Source: Halichondria panicea
Taxonomy: Eukaryota; Porifera; Demospongiae; Suberitida; Halichondriidae
Direction: 5' to 3'
Length of the DNA stretch: 64,000 nt
Assembly: GCF_963675165.1 (NCBI RefSeq)
Contig: NC_087382.1
Span: 3,511,963-3,575,962, forward strand
How positions within the stretch are numbered: the stretch's first letter is position 1; each line of letters opens with the position of its first letter. Under the pieces are notes generated by a model. It worked only from the letters and a program-made list of their open reading frames with translations. It searched no databases and was not told the origin of the DNA. A program made the position numbers and the translations under genes. Shown here piece by piece: positions 1-10,900 of the stretch.

Positions 1-1001
1 TCGTAACATTTATATACAACAAGTTATAAATTAATTGCCTCTTCTTAACGTTAACTCAAAACATGTCTTAGCACAGCGGAGCTTGCAACGTACATTCATT
101 ACAGTAGTGCTACAACACATGACATCATTGAATCAGTGTGCTGGTGGTTTTGTTAACAATGGCTGTGATAGTGAAGGATCACTACAGCTGTTGGATGGTG
201 CACCACGATTAGAGCAGCTCTTTAGCTCTGACCACATGTACACCAAACACAATACAGAACAATGTGCAGTACATGCAGACAGTAGGCTAGTGGCATGGAA
301 ACTGGTATTATATATGTATACAGGGTGAGAAGTATAAAGCAGCCAAATGCCTCCACTCTCCTGTTATTAGGTGAGGTGGTTTTGTAATCTTCACCATGCA
401 TGAAAACAGAGCATTTGATCTCTCTTATACTGTGTATGCACTGCATTAATGTCAGTGGATTGATCTGTGTTGTATAGCCTCCACGATTCCAGGCCTCTTG
501 ACAATTCAAGCAGCTAGTGTTGACAGAGGTACCACAATAGTACAGAATTTTAATTAAGTGAGTGCCAAATGTTTGTATTGGGTATATCTGTTAAAATGTG
601 TACATGCCGACTGTTTAATTTATACACAGAATAATCACTAATTATAATTTACTATGTGAAAGTTCAGATAAAAATGATGTTGGAGTAAACCAACTATCTG
701 AGTGCAATGGTGTTTCCTAATACCTGAACCAGAACACTAAATGCTAGCATTAGCTGCAACAAAGCACTGTCACTAGAAATGTTTTTGCTTACATGCAAAG
801 CCTATAATTATATCGCTATTGACCATTATTATAGTATAGTTATAGTGAACAGTAATTTCAGAGCTCCTCAAGATAATCGCTGCAAGACGACAGAGGTGGG
901 TCAGAACATTTGTAATACTCCCTGCATGCATGTACATGTACTCTAATATCATGAACATGCATGCAGTCACATGTGTAATGGAATTCCCCTTACACACAAT
1001 A
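1..1001. other. Left flank; diverged copy of the GTPase-gene 5' region
   Basis: No gene could be assigned. A 97-codon open frame on + (35-328) shows no family I recognise and no clear splice context. From about 590 to 1001 the sequence is a diverged version of the DNA that precedes each ANK-Roco gene: it has the same CATGCATGTACATGTA-type stretch followed by the AATTCCCCTTACACACAATAGAG block. It is therefore the remnant of another unit's 5' flank. At about 1001-1004 it switches abruptly into an AP-endonuclease exon. Confidence 0.5.
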
Positions 1002-1126
1002 GAGGACTTCACAGAGCTACTGGAGGAGGGTTTCGTGGACACCTTCCGTCACCTGTATCCCGACCTCGCTGGAGCGTACACTTACTAGTCATACCGGTTC
1101 AACGCCAGAGCCAAGAACACTGGCTG
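1002..1126 (+). pseudogene. APEX1-like AP endonuclease relic, copy 1 (single exon piece)
   Basis: The frame reads like the late part of the exonuclease III-type fold of APEX1 (abasic-site endonuclease of base excision repair): [20 protein letters not shown], then AYTY, an in-frame TAG at 1086-1088, then SYRFNARAKNTGW and a GTGAGT donor. In the family the stop position is Trp, so this is a TGG to TAG nonsense change. The 5' exons are missing because the DNA to the left belongs to a different module. No C-terminal exon follows. The same TAG is present in the copies at 25,736, 44,303 and 56,139. Confidence 0.85.
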
Positions 1127-1164
1127 GTGAGTGCTCCCACATTACTCTAGCAATAGAGTGTATC

Positions 1165-1778
1165 CAGGGGCGTAGCTACCATTGTTTCCTGGTTGCCCAG
1201 AAACCCCCCCAGGAGCTGCTGAGAAAATTGGGCAGGGCTCCCTATAATTGAAATCATGCAGCCCTGCCCATCTTTTCACACGTGGCTGCAAATCAATAAT
1301 CAGAGCAGCACCGTGAAGCGTTTCACTTTGGCTTTGTCTCAGCTAGTTAGTCTCACAGCTAGCTAGCTACCTCAAACAAAGAAGACCAAGACTTAAGTTC
1401 TAGATCTAGTATCAATCCTGAATGCTCCAGTATTCTCAGACTCAGCTCTAAGCACAACTTTATTCAGGAAGTGTACAAGTTTAGAACAATCTCAGCCACA
1501 TGAAACCTCTCAGGTAAATGACATTTAATTGTTGCTCAGCTAGACTAGCAATACACAATTGGCACCTGCATGCCTAGTATGTTACGTCTATAGCTAGCTA
1601 GCTTCTCACAAACATGTAAAAAAAGTCATGAACAATAGATAGTCAATAACAGTAGGTGTGCCCCAATCAAGAGGGTGTGGTACCGGAAGTGGGCGTGACC
1701 AAAAAATTTCGCGGCGCTATCGCGCCCGCTGATTTTTCTGCAGAAAACCCCTGTCTCAAAAGTCTGGTTACGCCCCTG
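1165..1778. mobile_element. Non-autonomous hAT-like element (614 bp)
   Basis: The ends are CAGGGGCGTAGC at the left and GTTACGCCCCTG at the right, an inverted repeat with the CAGGGGCGTA-type terminus typical of hAT transposons. GTATC lies directly outside both ends (1160-1164 and 1779-1783). hAT elements normally give 8-bp duplications, so only part of the duplication is visible. Units 2, 4 and 5 lack the element at the same place and read straight through, so they are empty sites. No transposase frame is present. It inserted into unit 1 after duplication. Confidence 0.85.
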
Positions 1779-2759
1779 GTATCAGTGTTATCGTGTCCAC
1801 GATCCTGCTACTAATACCCAACACATGCACACTGTCTTAGTTATCCACCACCCCCACCACCCACACACACCACACACACTAGATGACAAGGCAAAGAAGG
1901 TAGCCTCACAGGCACAAGCAGACGCTCGCTGGATCATAAGAAACACAAAGCCTTGTCCATATTGCAGGTACGTTGGAATAGAGTATAGAACAATAATATT
2001 TAGAGTTACTGTACATAATTATACGTTTCATTATTGTCTGTTTCCTTATAGAGCTCCAATTCAGAAGAACGACGGATGCAATCACATGACTTGTAAACAG
2101 GTACGGGCTTAACATAATTATTAGACTGGGAATGGCTGCACCTAGTTCATCTTTTGTTGCCTCTAGTGTCGCCATGATTTCTGCTGGGTGTGTCTTGATC
2201 CCTGGAGTCTACATAACCACAGAACTGGGGGATACTTTACGTAAGTCGTACATTGTCAATTTACATTCAAAAACGCTCTTACAACTGATTGTCATCTATA
2301 GCTAGCTATGTGTACTAGCTTTGCTGTTCTCATAACTTTTTCAGTTCATATTTCACACAAATGTCACAAATGATATGGGCAACAGATATCAATCTTGTCT
2401 ATTGACCTAGCTCCCTCCTTTTCCTTCGTAGTGTGAATCGGTACCGTTGCAGTTTTAATTTATTCAACAAATACTTTTTTAGAGGCCATTCCATGAAATT
2501 CAGTTGTCTCCCTCCCCTTTGTAGCTGTAACCGGTTCACTGCTCAGGAGAAGGCCAACACGACGGTGGAAAGGTCCAGAGGAGACATGGAGGCTGCCTAT
2601 GTTAAGAAAGCTACAGAGGACCTTCAGTCGCACACTAAGAGATTCCAGCATTATTATGACAGATACAACAATCATCTACACAGTCTGGATGTAAGTGGTG
2701 GAGCGTGAAAAATCTCTCGACAATTCTAGCAAGTTTAGTTTTGATTTTGTTAGCTAGTT

Positions 2760-2860
2760 TTGAGTGCCCATAACTTAACTTTGGAAGGTCCAATTTCATG
2801 TAGGATGCGTTCTGTAGCTCTAAGGGAGGTCTATTTATCAAAATGGGGTGTGTTTAAATC
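2760..2860 (+). repeat. Interspersed repeat of about 90 bp (CTCTAAGGGAGGTCTAT family)
   Basis: The core is 'CATAACTT...TTTGGAAGGTCCAATTTC' followed by 'TGTAGCTCTAAGGGAGGTCT' and ATCAAAATGGGG. Related copies occur outside the duplicated unit (about 23,205-23,290, 23,370-23,455 and a worn one near 17,850-17,905), so this is a dispersed family rather than just part of the segmental duplication. Copies inherited with the ligase intron lie near 26,850-26,940, 45,375-45,470 and 57,205-57,300. Confidence 0.6.
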
Positions 2861-3507
2861 ATGTAGGCCAATTTTTTTCTCCTTGTCAGATTGAAATGAA
2901 GTTGCTTCAAGAGTCAACTGGTAAGATGAGAGAACTGGAAAGACTCGGACTGGCTCTCGACAAGAAAGGTACGATGTTTGTGTGCATGTATTATAATAGC
3001 TGCTTAGTAATAATTGAAATATGACCTTAATTTGGAAGTTCGTACTGTACATATAACACTACATATTTTTCTTTATAGTGGCTCAGGTCAAAGGTCAATC
3101 TGATGCCACCATTGGGGTGAACTCTCCTCTCACTCCACAAAAGACAATCAGTGTTTTCACAACTGGAGAAGCGAAAAACTTTCTCAACGATATTTTCCGA
3201 ATTCTGCTGAGAGCGAGGAGAATCCTGTCAGCCTCGTATTGCATTGGATACTTCATCCCTGGTACAGATGAGGAGGCCCTGGGGGCACATGAAGTATTGC
3301 AGGTGAGGGCAGGTGGCTCATCGTGACAGCAGATTATGGTGTATGGAGAAATAGTGAAGCATTTCTTTAAACGATCACAACTTAAATGTTTATCTACTTG
3401 TGTGAAGTATTACATTTTGGTAGAATTTACTACGTGTACCATTGCATTGTCGAGTGTAGCAGCGTTGTCTAACAGCCTACTGTAATAGCTAATTTGGTAT
3501 GTCACTT

Positions 3508-3648
3508 TCCAACACACACTCACACACGCACACGCACACCCACACACACACCCACTCACACTCACACACCCACTCACCCACTCACGCACACCCACACACA
3601 CGCACACCCACACACACACCCACTCACACACACACACACCCTACACCC
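3508..3648. repeat. (CA)n/CACACCC microsatellite in ligase-relic intron
   Basis: CA-rich simple repeat just before the last exon's acceptor. The same tract is present in every unit with a different length (about 27,555-27,655, 37,455-37,515 and 46,120-46,200), as expected for slippage after duplication. Open frames rich in His-Thr or Cys-Val across it are artefacts. Confidence 0.9.
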
Positions 3649-4041
3649 CTCAGGGCAAACTAGAGGAAGCAGTGGAGGTTGTCTCGGAGATGGTCAATAG
3701 ACAATACCAATAAAATGAACGAAGCCGCTGGAAACGTCGACTACCTTTGCAGCGAATATCTCACCGAAATGTCCGTGGTTGCGACTATCGCTGATCTGGC
3801 AGTAAAAGAAGCGGAAAAGCCTCCACCTCCGCGTGCCACCCCGCCCACTCCACAGGAGGACAGCCCGCCCCCTCGTATGGGGGTGATTCCCCTCGGCTTT
3901 GGACCAGACGTTCCCTTACCAACCGGATGGAGAGAGGCGCTTATTCCGTTTGATTGGTCTATTGAACCGATGGAACATTGCATATTTTACGAGTACCAGA
4001 AGAGGAGTTTCAATTTCTTAGGGCCCCAGCAGACTAATTAG

Positions 4042-4984
4042 CGTTATGTGAATGTACTTGTGAACTACATGTATATAATAATTATGAGTATTCTGTTCAA
4101 CAATTTAGCTGTGTGTGTGTATGTATAAGCATGTTATTTTTCATGTTGTTTGCACAGTCGTCAATAATATTTTGTTATTAATTAAAAGGCACCTCTGCCC
4201 CGAAGCAGCCATTGTGATAAAACTCTGCAGATCCACCCCCTTTCTATGGTTCGTAACACGTCGACCGTTTCATATTTTAAAGACAGAATAATCACTATTA
4301 TTTATGATAATAATTATGCTAGACTATATAGCCAATTAGCGTTAATTGCAATGGTATCTCATACCCCCCCCCCCCCCCCCCCTACTCAAATATATACCCA
4401 AAGCATTTGAACACTAAAAGCTAGCTGCAAACAAAGCACTGCATGTCAGTCGTCACTAGCCTGTTTTACCATAATATTATAGTTAGAGAACAGGCATTTT
4501 TAGATGTCTGATAATACCCCCTGCATGCATGTACATGTACCCTATGATTTATTCATGAACATGCATGCAGTCACATGTGTAATGAATTCCCCTTACACAC
4601 AATAGAGGGTGTGTCTGGCATGTCTGTGGTGAGGGTATTCATATCATTCCAAGAATACCCCATGCATGCATGTACATGTACCCTATGATTTATTCATGAA
4701 CATGCATGCAGTCACATGTGTAATGAATTCCCCTTACACACAATAGAGGGTGTGTCTGGCATGTCTGTGGTGAGGGTATTCATATCATTCCAAGAATACC
4801 CCATGCATGCATGTACATGTACCCTATGATTTATTCATGAACATGCATGCAGTCACATGTGTAATGAATTCCCGTCTGGCATGTCTGTGGTGAGGGTATT
4901 TAATCCAAGAATACCAGCTAGTGAAGTGAACCAATTCTCTGCAGTCTACACTCATCTCTGAGTTCCTATAGCAGAAATTATAAT
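4042..4984 (+). promoter_or_regulatory. 5' flank of ANK-Roco copy 1, with poly-C tract
   Basis: No coding exon seen. The stretch holds a run of 19 C (4364-4382), then the CATGCATGTACATGTA block and AATTCCCCTTACACACAATAGAGGG, ending at the start codon context TATAATATGG. The same flank precedes copy 2 (C-run of 20 at 28,371-28,390) and copy 4 (13 at 46,922-46,934). A promoter role is inferred from position and conservation; no TATA box or initiator could be fixed. Confidence 0.45.
4513..4905. repeat. Tandem triplication (141-bp period) upstream of ANK-Roco copy 1
   Basis: The block starting AATACCCC(C/A)TGCATGCATGTACATG recurs at 4513, 4654 and 4795, an exact 141-bp spacing. The third repeat is shortened where AATTCCCC joins GTCTGGC directly. 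Units 2 and 4 carry the block only once, so the triplication is specific to unit 1 and sits 80-470 bp upstream of the start codon. Confidence 0.9.
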
Positions 4985-7900
4985 ATGGGACAGGAACAGT
5001 CTGCTGAGTAAGTGATCGTCTTACAGCCTAACATTTTTATTGCTTTTAAACAGGAAACAGGCCGAGGAGTTACAGGTTGCTGCTTGGACTGGTGATGTCA
5101 GCAGAGTGAAGTCCCTGCTGGCACGTGGGGCCAACCCCAACCACCCCAAGTACTATCCATTACACTACGCTTGTAGGAATGGTCACCTGGAGATAGTGAA
5201 GGCAGTTGTTGAGGCTGGAGCAGACCCTGAGAGATGGGATGATGACGGCAGATATCCAGTTCGTTGTGCAGCCAAGTGGGGTCATAAGGAGGTGTTGGTT
5301 TACTTGATCAGGGATTGCAAGTGCAACGCTAGTGAGTAGTTTTCCATTCACTATAGCAGTTGCTACATAACTCCCCCGGCCAACCTTATATATAGCAATT
5401 TTTCACATTGCAAATATTTTTGTGGGACTTTAATATCAGTTTAATTTGTAACGAATACGGAATACATGCATGGCTTGGGCTTCTTAATTTTGAATGAGTT
5501 GGTTATGTACACGAACTATGCGTTCGAGGCCTTGAGGGCCTGGCTTAGGGATGGACATTTAGTTCCTTACAAATGCACCAGTCCTGTAATATTTAAATAT
5601 TAGTGATACCAACATTCACTTGTGTATAGATGCCAGGGACGATCACGAAAATACTCCACTCCACTATGCATGCTGTTGTGGTCACCAAGGTGTGGTGCAG
5701 TACTTGGTGGAGGAGGCCCACTGTGACATCAGTGAGTGTATCATAATTTTGTCTGTCCTTGTGTACAAATTTGTTGTTATGAACACTTTCAGATGTACGG
5801 AACAAGAACAACCAGACTGTACTTCATGCAGCCTGCGGTCTCTTAAGTGGTGAGTCGAAGTAATTAGAGATTATATACACAGAGAAAAAAGACGTGCTGA
5901 TTTAGCACAGAAAACCGTGCTAAACGAATGTGTCCAGTTTTAGCACGTTTGCACATGTGCTAAACAACCTGATGTGCTAAACCGGCACATGTGCTGAATT
6001 CTAATGTGCTGAAACAGTTGTGCTGATTGTATTGTGCTAAATCAATTTCAAACATTAGTAACAACAATACATCAATACAGTATTAAAATTGTATTAAACA
6101 AACGATGAGGATATAAAAGTGAAAGGTTTTTTTAAATATAGTTAGTTAACCATAGCAAGTCTGCACTCAGTTCACTGCAATTGTAAGATACTGCCTTTGA
6201 CTTCTCAGCATCACCTGCATGCGTGAAGTAGAAAAATATGTCACATAAAGCCAGTAGAATTATAACCAAGTATAAGAATAATTAAAGTGCGTATAGATTA
6301 GGTACATAACATCAGTCATAGCATGAACAAAGTAAGATTGTTCCACCCCCCCCCCCCCTCTCCACTGATAGCATTCACTAGTCTGTTGACAGGAGGTGGG
6401 GTTATTCACAGCATTGCAATGAAACTTAGGGGCGAAATAAGACATCACTAACGTTTATTCATCCATTCATAGCATAAACAAAGTAAGGTTGTTCCATCCC
6501 CCCTCTCCACTGATAGCATTCACTAGTCTGTTGACAGGAGGTGGGGTTATTCACAGCATTGCAATGAAACTTAGGGGCGAAATAAGACATCACTAACGTT
6601 TATTCATCCATTCATAGCATGAACAAAGTAAGGTTGTTCCACCCCCCCTCTCCACTGATAGCATTCACTAGTCTGTTGACAGGAGGTGGGGTTATTCACA
6701 GCATTGCAATGAAACTTAGGGGCGAAATAAGACATCACTAACGTTTATTCATCCATTCATAGCATGAACAAAGTAAGGTTGTTCCACCCCCCTCTCCACT
6801 GATAGCATTCACTAGTCTGTTGACAGGAGGTGGGGTTATTCACAGCATTGCAATGAAACTTATAATTATTATGGGGCGAAATAAGAAAAGCCTTTGCTGT
6901 GATCAGGGTGTCATACAGGGGGGGAAGGGGGATATCCCCCCCTTTCAATAATGACTGAGTGTCCATAGCTGGGTATTGACCTTTTTTTAGCAACACTTTC
7001 TGATTACTTTTCTCATTTCCCCCCTCTACTTCAAAATCCTGTATATGACACCCTGGTGATCCACGACAAATGCCGAGTGCATAAAAAAGTACATGAGCCA
7101 AAAGCAAAGAATTGTAGCTACAGAAAGAGTCATATAATACAGATAAGACCAAGAGGAAGAGTACGCTACTCCAATAGACTGTACACAGGAGGCAAACTCA
7201 CTATTACATGTAACCACAGCCACTTGAGATACAACAATAACAATAACAATGCTGATAAGGAAAAGGAGGGTGTGTGGCAATCGAAAATCGTTTTGTGCGC
7301 ACAAGGAAATTTGGGATTTCTGTAGCAGCAATTTTTAACTTGCAAAGTTGTAAATATAAAGTCCCCGTTCCGTTTACGTAGTAAGTGCATAATACACTGA
7401 TACAGCGCAAATTAAACACTAAAAAGGACGCTCAAGATAGAGCTTTTTTCTGTTGGTAAATTTACTTTGGCCACCCATGCAGCTATAGTAATCACGACAT
7501 TTTGCAGCTTGCTAGCTTTGCTACATGTAAGTTAGCTATAGCAGTTATGCTAAGTAGTGCAGTGAATGGTGCGTTCTATTTCTTGTTAGATCTACCGTAT
7601 AGCGCGAAATTTTCGAGGCACTGATTTTCGTGGATTGGCCTCTAAAAGTATTTTCGTTGCACAATGTTCGCGGAATGACTGCTTACCGGAAGCCACGCCT
7701 TTAAATCTTGCACGTTATAGCAGGTAAAGAACGATTTTCGTGGACTTAATTTTCGTGTAGGATTGCTAACCCACGAAATCCACGAAAATTAAGCCTCTCG
7801 AAAATTTCGCGCTATACGGTATGTAGAACTATAGGCTAAGCATAATTTAGCTGGGATTGTCGCTTTGCATTCAAAAACACAGCACACCGCATTTGTAAAG

Positions 7901-10900
7901 TGCAATGGTATATAGCAACAGTACAGTAAATACGCTTTTAATACAGTATCAAAACGGAAACGCTTTAAATGTACTATGTAAACGGAATGGGATAATTTAT
8001 TATATTGACCGCTATATACGTATATAGGCAGATAACTATACTTGAAAGGGAACTATACTTGAGAGGGGCTTTAAGTCAGATAAGTATGGTATACTGTTGC
8101 AATTGTTTTTTGGGCGAAGCCACTATACCATTAAATTAAAACATTGTGGCAATACAGCAGCATAATAATACATACCTCCAATTGTGTCGATACTTTACAG
8201 TGGTCTGGTCATACAAGGGTGTCCAGTATAATGCTCTCTCCAACACGTGTCACTTTCAACATCATCCTGCAATATGTTTTTTCACATCAATTCTTACAAC
8301 AATAATTATAGTACCTTCAAAAAAGTACGACCACCATTTTGAAAGAACTTTAGATGTGAGAGGGAATTAGGGGAAATTTTGCGAATGGCGTGGTTTCCCT
8401 CTGGGCAGTTGGCGTCTCACAACTATAATGTATATACACGTGAAAAGCAGTAGATCTAGTATGTACAATAATTATAAATGTACAATGTACAATATAATTA
8501 TATTGAAACATAGCATTAAGGGGGAGGGAGAACAAGAAATGTGTGTGTGTGTGGGGGGGGAGAACAAGAAATGTGTGTGTGTGTGGGGGGGGGAGACAAG
8601 AAATGTGTGTGTGTGTGTGTGGGGGGGAGAACAATAAATGTGTGTGTGTGTGGGGGGGAGGAGAACAAGAAATGTGTGTGTGTGTGGGGGGGAAACAAGA
8701 AATGTGTGTGTGTGTGTGGGGGGGGGAAGAACAAGAAATGTGTGTGTGTGGGGGGGGAAGAGAACTTAAGTATGTAGAGCATAATTATAGCTAAGTAACT
8801 AGTCTAGCTACGATATATATATACTCAAGGTGACTAGGATTGTCTCTTAGTTTGTTTTTTTGCAAAACGTATACTTGCAACGTGCAACGGTAAATTGCAA
8901 CGCTTTTAATACAGTGTAAACGTACTGGCGTACTACATAAACGGAACTTATATTGACCGCTTACTGCATCTATACAATAATAGTGCAACGTACGCTATGA
9001 CAAGTACAGTCGAAAGCGGCAGTGGTTCTTGGTCAGACATGCATGCAATGGAACTAAGCTTTATGTGTTAACAAATAGCTATAGCGCTCCCGACATTCAC
9101 CGGGACCAGAGTAGTCTCACAGTAAAGAAGCCAGAACTCAAGCGTGGCTGTATAGTGCGCATTTGATGTATCAAGCTTCAAAATGAAACTGTATTTAGCT
9201 AGCTTCAATGCATGTGTGTACAAGGTTTAATTTATACTTCTTAGCTTTTACCCAACTATTAGTTTTATGGAATATACAGGTACAAGCACAAGGGAGAAGC
9301 TTCGAGGGCGAGTTGCTTGTGTATTTCAATAAAACACGAGGATTCTCATGCTATAATATTATGCAGGACGACCCTTACCAATTAATGTGTAATAAAATAA
9401 TAGAACACGGAGGGGACTGTATCACTTTTATTACACCCCTTGTAACCGATATAAATTTATAAGATCCTTACAATACAGTGCATGTATTATTATAACCAAC
9501 TGCATTCCCGTTCAATATTGTAACTTTAGGTATGACATGGACACTTTCCGGTCAGTTTGCAGTAGTGCAGTACTTGGTTGAGAAGGCTAACTGTGACATC
9601 AGTGAGTTTATTTAAATGTAATGTGTATACAATCTCTTGACCATTAACATGCACATGCAGATGCAACTGATAAGCGAGGCAGGACACCCCTTGACCTAGC
9701 TAAAAATATAGATTACAAGGACGTTGTTAACTACCTCAAGACTCGACAAGAATCATCTAGACAACCAGGCAAGTTATGAAAAAACATTTCACCGGCATCC
9801 TAAATAATTGGCATAGCTATACAATATAAAGAGATTAGTGATGTGCATAATGTTATGTTTACACGACTCAACAACTGTTACCCATGGCAACCAGTCACGA
9901 CGTTATGAACATATTTAACCGAAATTGTTATCACGAGGAATTCCTAGTAAATTGTTATCTGAGTACATTTTCCTCAATGAAGTAAAAAATGTCATGCCAC
10001 CAAAGGCTTCGCCATGCATTCAGTAATTATAACTATACTTTACCATAGCTATATATAATTTTATAGTCAGTCACATTTACTTCCTTGTACATTCATGCAG
10101 GAAAAGATGGTGTTGGGAGTCAAACAACTGTTCCACTCACACAAGACGAGGCTGGTGCTCTGCAGAAGCTTCTCGAGGGAGCACAAGTCACCATTGGTCA
10201 TCCCATTGTTGCTGGCACCACCACTTTGGAGGAAGTTCAGCAGCTGCTTACTCAGAGAAGACTGGAGGATATGGCCGGCAACCTCAGGACAAGACTCAGA
10301 CAAAGTAAAATTTAGAAATAAACACGATTTAGCACTTTTTTAACAGTCATAAAAACGCAGCCTCTAACTCTACTTTGCCATCCCAGTGCAGTATTAAAAT
10401 ACGTGATTTTGGCTAGCTATAGGTGTTCTGTCACGTGATTTTTATAGCCTCGTGTACAGCCTGTCATTTGTACAGCGTGACCTATTAAACCAGTTTTTTA
10501 CCTGGCTACATTTGATTCCGTTCATAAAAGTAACTTAAAGCACTTACTGAATTAAGCATCTCTTGACTCGTTTTTTCAAAAATGCTTTTAATTGTACTAA
10601 TCTCCATAATTATAGTTATGACTGAGCAACAAAGAAACCTCGAGATACTCAACAATCTAATGACAGATGAAGACACTATCAATGTTTGTTACCCAAGGCT
10701 ATTTCTTGTTGGGCCGCCATCTGTTGGTAAGACGACCACACTCAATCGACTGCTGGGGGAGTTTGAGAACATTGACTCTGCTGGAGACAAAGCCAAGCTT
10801 AGAAGCACACTGCTTGCTAACTGCAAACAAATACTTGCTTTCGTTACTGAAAACACAGCAAAATGGTTGTCATCCAAAGATGTTGACGAAGAAACAAAGC

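Larger units (their letters stand above)
1883..4041 (+). pseudogene. ANKIB1-like RBR E3 ligase C-terminal relic, copy 1
   Basis: Seven phase-compatible exons: 1883-1967, 2052-2100, 2167-2240, 2525-2690, 2890-2968, 3079-3302 and 3654-about 4041. The spliced product starts inside the RBR module with RING2 (CPYCRAPIQKNDGCNHMTCKQ in outline, including the GCNHM cysteine that carries ubiquitin in this family, then CRHDFCWVCLDPW). It continues into the Ariadne helices (RFQHYYDRYNNHLHSLD, ARRILSASYCIGYF) and a proline-rich tail. RING1, the IBR and any ankyrin part are absent. Relative to the other copies, a 14-base deletion in the last exon gives an in-frame TAA at 3711-3713, and further indels follow near 3915-3970. 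The layout resembles ANKIB1 more than ARIH1/2; that is a judgement from remembered family features. Confidence 0.8.
5878..9265. other. 3.4-kb insertion in intron 4 of copy 1
   Basis: Intron 4 is about 3.7 kb here but only about 380 bp in copies 2 and 4. The extra DNA begins after GAATTAGAGATTATA (shared with the other copies) and ends before GTTTTATGGAATATACAGG (shared again). It contains a motif cluster, a 145-bp tandem repeat, two MITEs and a GT/G minisatellite, listed separately. No coding exon was recognised in it; the minus-strand frames over the repeats follow the repeat period. Confidence 0.85.

Noticed and set aside
1127-1882. APEX relic and ligase relic as one spliced fusion gene
   Set aside because: The APEX donor is phase 2 and the ligase exon needs phase 1; the stop at 1086 also precedes the joint.
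3410-3700. His/Thr- or Cys/Val-rich frames over CA/GT tracts (also 8,516-8,794, 24,797-25,254, 55,145-55,503)
   Set aside because: Simple-repeat translations in both strands and several frames; no conserved sequence.
6317-6890. CRISPR-like array
   Set aside because: Units are 145 bp, contiguous, without unique spacers, in a eukaryotic intron.
6260-7152. Minus-strand frames of 62 and 131 codons
   Set aside because: They follow the 145-bp tandem repeat and a MITE; the sequence is repeat-derived.
10582-10617. Hydrophobic leader (MLLIVLISIIIV) at the start of the 859-codon frame
   Set aside because: It lies in intron 7 before the TTATAG acceptor at 10,615; the matching introns of copies 2 and 4 do not encode it.
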